From Opisthorchis felineus (taxonomy: Eukaryota > Platyhelminthes > Trematoda > Opisthorchiida > Opisthorchiidae): a stretch of DNA of 64,000 nt. Positions 61,170 to 64,000 of this stretch are shown here, piece after piece. The notes under the pieces are model-generated. The model was not told the origin of the DNA and ran no database searches. It saw only the letters and a list, made by a program, of their open reading frames with translations. The position numbers and the translations under genes are program-made. The stretch's first letter is position 1; every line of letters begins with the position of its first letter. The stretch is taken from positions 316,437-380,436 of the forward strand of contig SJOL01008406.1 of NCBI GenBank assembly GCA_004794785.1, read 5' to 3'.

Positions 61170-63467
61170 CCCAATCGACAACTACCAAATCTCTTCACAC
61201 TTCCAAGAAAACAAAAATCACTCCTATGAATAGGTTCGAGAGTTCCCTTTACATTGCTAGCGAGTACGTATGATTGCATGGACCTAAGCCATCTCTAGTG
61301 CATTGAAAAATTTCACCTATGTGGCAGAATTCATTCCTTATTGTCCGCGAAGCCCTCCGACCGCGTTTGTACTTAGATAATTCAGTTACCCTAGTAATAC
61401 TGCTGATAATGCACTATAACCAAATAAAACCAGCTAATAGTGCGGAACCACCCCCGGAGCAGTCGACCAATCTACCACTCGGTCACATCCGCCTGTTATA
61501 CGCACGAAAATGATAGCACTATGAGGCGATGTCGAGAGCACCGAGGAGTGTTCACCCTGGTGAAGAAAATGCGACACAATTGAAACTATCCTTTGGCAAA
61601 CCAAATGCCCCACCAATTATGTTACTCTCTGTTTCTCCTTAAAGGTTGTCTATTCGAAGTCTCTATTCGAATAGCGGCACTCGACTGACTTGGTCACTTG
61701 ATGTGACCAAAGACGATTACCGGTGGTTATCTCATTCACTTAGATATCACGTTCACATAGATGTCACCAGTTTCCCTCTTTACCCTTACCTGAAATATTC
61801 CTAAATTTGAAAACAGTCCAAACCAGTACCAACGAATCTCTGATAAGCACTGAAATATTCTTCATATGTGTGATTCTAAGGAAACCGCCCAAACGACCCC
61901 TGTATACATAATATTAAACAGCGTCTAAAAATAACCAAAAATTTCCACGCTCGTTGCGAGCCAAAAAAAGAAAGTCTCCGCTAGAGTCCAAGATTTAAAT
62001 TTGGTGGCCTCCAGTGAACAAACGATCCATCCATGATTGCGCAAGCGATGTAGTCCATTTTGTATTTTTGACGAACATAAAAAAATGGACTAGTAGCACA
62101 GTACACCTTGTGGCACTGTGCGTTGAGTGTGTAACTTCCTAATGGAATAATTATCTTCAATTGTAATGTTCTTAATTGCTTAGAATTTCGTGAAAACAGG
62201 AATGAAAAACCGAAACCTTATCAAATCCCGCAGCTACAGATAGCAACCAACGCATCAGAAATTTTCACACCGTATCTAAGAGTAAAAAGGACGTCTTCCA
62301 CAACCTACATAGAATTAATTTGATAAGTACGTTTTCCTTTGGACCACTCGAAATCTCTAGCACACGGACGTCATTATTCACTAGTGTCGAGAATACGGTC
62401 GTTTTTGGCTAGCATCCTCGCTACCATCTGTTAATTCCTAACTGTTTATAGCTCCATCTAATTTATTGTGCAGTAATTTCACTGAACTTCACCGAAACTA
62501 AGATAGAGCTCCACAAAAATACGAATAGCTGATGGGGCTACCATAAATCCCCTTCACTGTTACATCAGGATCAGTTCTCTCTGGAGTGTAGTTGATTGTG
62601 TTTGGTTGGAAAGTCGGAAAAGGGCGCCGTCTCGGTGGCTATGAGAGCACATCGGGAATTATGCGGAAAAATCCCTCAAACATGGTTTCGCATACCGACC
62701 ATAATTTGTGCGCATCCGGGACAATCGAGTTTAGCTCTAAAAGCCAATGTTTAGGACGATCCACACGAAAAGGTCCAGGTCACCTCAACGTTAACTTGTT
62801 TTAGTACCGAAGAAACTTGCCTACGATGAAAGTCCGAGTATAAGAGGTGATGATGGTTGCTTTCTTGAGAGGAATGACTCTAATACGTAGACTACATAAG
62901 TCCTCAACTTAACGGAGGAAGCACACCAATTAACTGATTCAGTGAGTCAATCTTACTAAGCGGCCTTTACTGGGTATGTACCTGATGTCGCTGAAATTAA
63001 CGTGAGCGTAAGGGACAGAATTGTTATCACGCACGTATACTGAAATATCGCTGAGTAGTAACTACTTTCTGGTTTATGAGTATGAGGCTCAAGCATACTA
63101 TACACACGTAGCCCATCTGGGGTGTTTTAGAACTCAAACATATACAACCAGTGCGAGGCCAATGAGAACCAACCTAAGTATTGATCAGTATCTAAATCTT
63201 CAACGCATAATCATTTGCAGCCGCGTCAAACACGCTCGCATAACCTCTGTGAGTGATTGCATGCGGTCGACACACAACCACTATTGCAGATACACTAATC
63301 ACATGACATCCAGGCTATTGTGTTACCTGCTGACAGATTCAAGTGCATCATTTAGAAGCAAGACCGGTCATATCTACTGCACTCTGTCGAGTACACGAAC
63401 AGTCACAGCAACCTTCAACAGATTCGTCACAATATTTATAAGGATTCGGTTGTATTCAATAGAGCTC

Positions 63468-63673
63468 TCGTCTTGTTAGTGAAGCCAACCTACGCCGAAA
63501 AGCCGAGGAGCATTGTACAGTTGTTTCATCCTTGTTGGGAATCCTCAATAGTGAGCATCTCATGAAAATCAGAGTTTCGAACCCGCGACCTTTCGGTCAG
63601 CGATTGAACACTTAACGGTTTGCCACGAGCGGCTGATCAGCAGTGTGATCAGCTCTCACTTACAGGACGAAAA
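63468..63673 (-). mobile_element. repeat family B, tRNA-like with inverted ends, copy 2
   Basis: In minus-strand sense it starts TTTTCGTCCTGTAAGTGAGA at 63673. It carries CTGCTGATCAGCCGCTCGTG, B box GGTCGCGGGTTCGAAACTC and CAACAAGGATGAAACAACTG, and ends GGCTTCACTAACAAGACGA at 63468. It lies 99 bases downstream, in the sense of the host gene, of the PAQR exon donor at 63772. Confidence 0.82.
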
Positions 63674-63772
63674 TTATACTTAACTTCACAAAATCTCCTC
63701 ATATAACCATCGACTCGATCACAGTTAGACCATCATCACTCAATAGAAACGATGAAAAAAGAGCAAGCGTAC

Positions 63773-63989
63773 CCAACAAATGAGTCCATATGTTGCCGGT
63801 TTCGGTATGCACCCGGAAAATAGAAGCGAAACAGGCCCACACAGTGTACAGCTGTGGTCGGTGTCCACGAAGCAACATTTCATTGTCCTTTAGCCACGTT
63901 GGTAAACGCTGGAAGTGGACGACCTGCCAACCACGCATCCAGATCTGTCGAGCGTATTCCTCAGCGCTTTGGGCCAGTGTGTGCATGAG
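63773..63989 (-). CDS. ADIPOR: adiponectin-receptor-like PAQR protein, exon before TM1
   Basis: The minus-strand exon ends at 63773 with one base of a Gly codon before GTACGC. It reads AEEYARQIWMRGWQVVHFQR, WLKDNEMLLRGHRP and FASIFRVHTETGNIWTHLLG. Human has WRVIPYDVLPDWLKDNDYLL, HGHRPPMPSFRACFKSIFRI and HTETGNIWTHLLG. The start at 63989 is proposed from the acceptor-like TTTTCATACAG just before CTCATG. The exon could instead run past the window edge, and ATG 63986-63984 is not supported as the protein start because AdipoR has a long N-terminal region. The four visible exons sum to 320 residues with compatible phases. Confidence 0.88.
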
Positions 63990-64000
63990 CTGTATGAAAA

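Larger units (their letters stand above)
60228..63772 (-). other. intron of the PAQR gene, 3545 bp
   Basis: Contains family B elements near 60885-61169 and 63468-63673, listed separately. The rest, including a 152-codon plus-strand open frame at 63021-63479, shows nothing recognisable. Confidence 0.7.

Noticed and set aside
63021..63479. 152-codon plus-strand frame
   Set aside because: It lies in a PAQR intron, runs into a family B element and has no recognisable domain.

Overview
The window is eukaryotic nuclear DNA from an animal. Conserved proteins are split into short exons with GT..AG boundaries, introns run from 39 bp to about 7 kb, and tRNA-derived SINEs and decayed LINEs are scattered throughout. 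My best guess for the source is a parasitic flatworm (trematode or cestode). That rests on the 39-42 bp micro-introns beside kilobase introns and on the style of the LINEs and SINEs. It is an inference, not a proof.

Three genes can be supported. (1) Positions 67-18504, + strand: nine consecutive exons of SUPT6H, the histone chaperone and transcription elongation factor Spt6. They give 887 contiguous residues from the central helical core through YqgF, HhH, death-like, S1 and tandem SH2 domains. The N-terminus lies before the window and the C-terminal tail was not found. (2) Positions 54777-55400, + strand: four exons of EFCAB2/DRC8, an EF-hand subunit of the ciliary nexin-dynein regulatory complex, with introns of only 39-42 bp and a poly(A) signal 12 bases after the stop. 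(3) Positions 57911 to about 63989, - strand: four exons of an adiponectin-receptor-like PAQR protein with all four expected zinc-site residues. Its 5' end lies at or beyond the right edge. Genes 2 and 3 converge tail to tail. The three genes have unrelated jobs (transcription, cilium motility, membrane receptor/ceramidase) and form no obvious functional unit.

Between 18.5 and 54.7 kb the window is gene-poor. It holds a 549-base run of N flanked by 1227-bp near-identical direct copies (very probably two contig ends that were never merged), a diverged inverted repeat near 31.3/32.1 kb, a possible Penelope-like fragment near 34.4 kb, a LINE split by a SINE at 48.4-50.0 kb, and a TA microsatellite. 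Long stretches contain nothing I can recognise.

Repeats: SINE family A (about 195 bp, tRNA-like head) has five copies, one with an exact 10-bp target-site duplication. Family B (about 200 bp) has a tRNA-like B box and inverted ends, in three main copies. One LINE type is present as a 2.6-kb antisense relic in SUPT6H intron 2, a nested relic at 48-50 kb and two 3'-end pieces. No previously undescribed system is evident. The family B structure and the duplicated gap flanks are the observations most worth checking.
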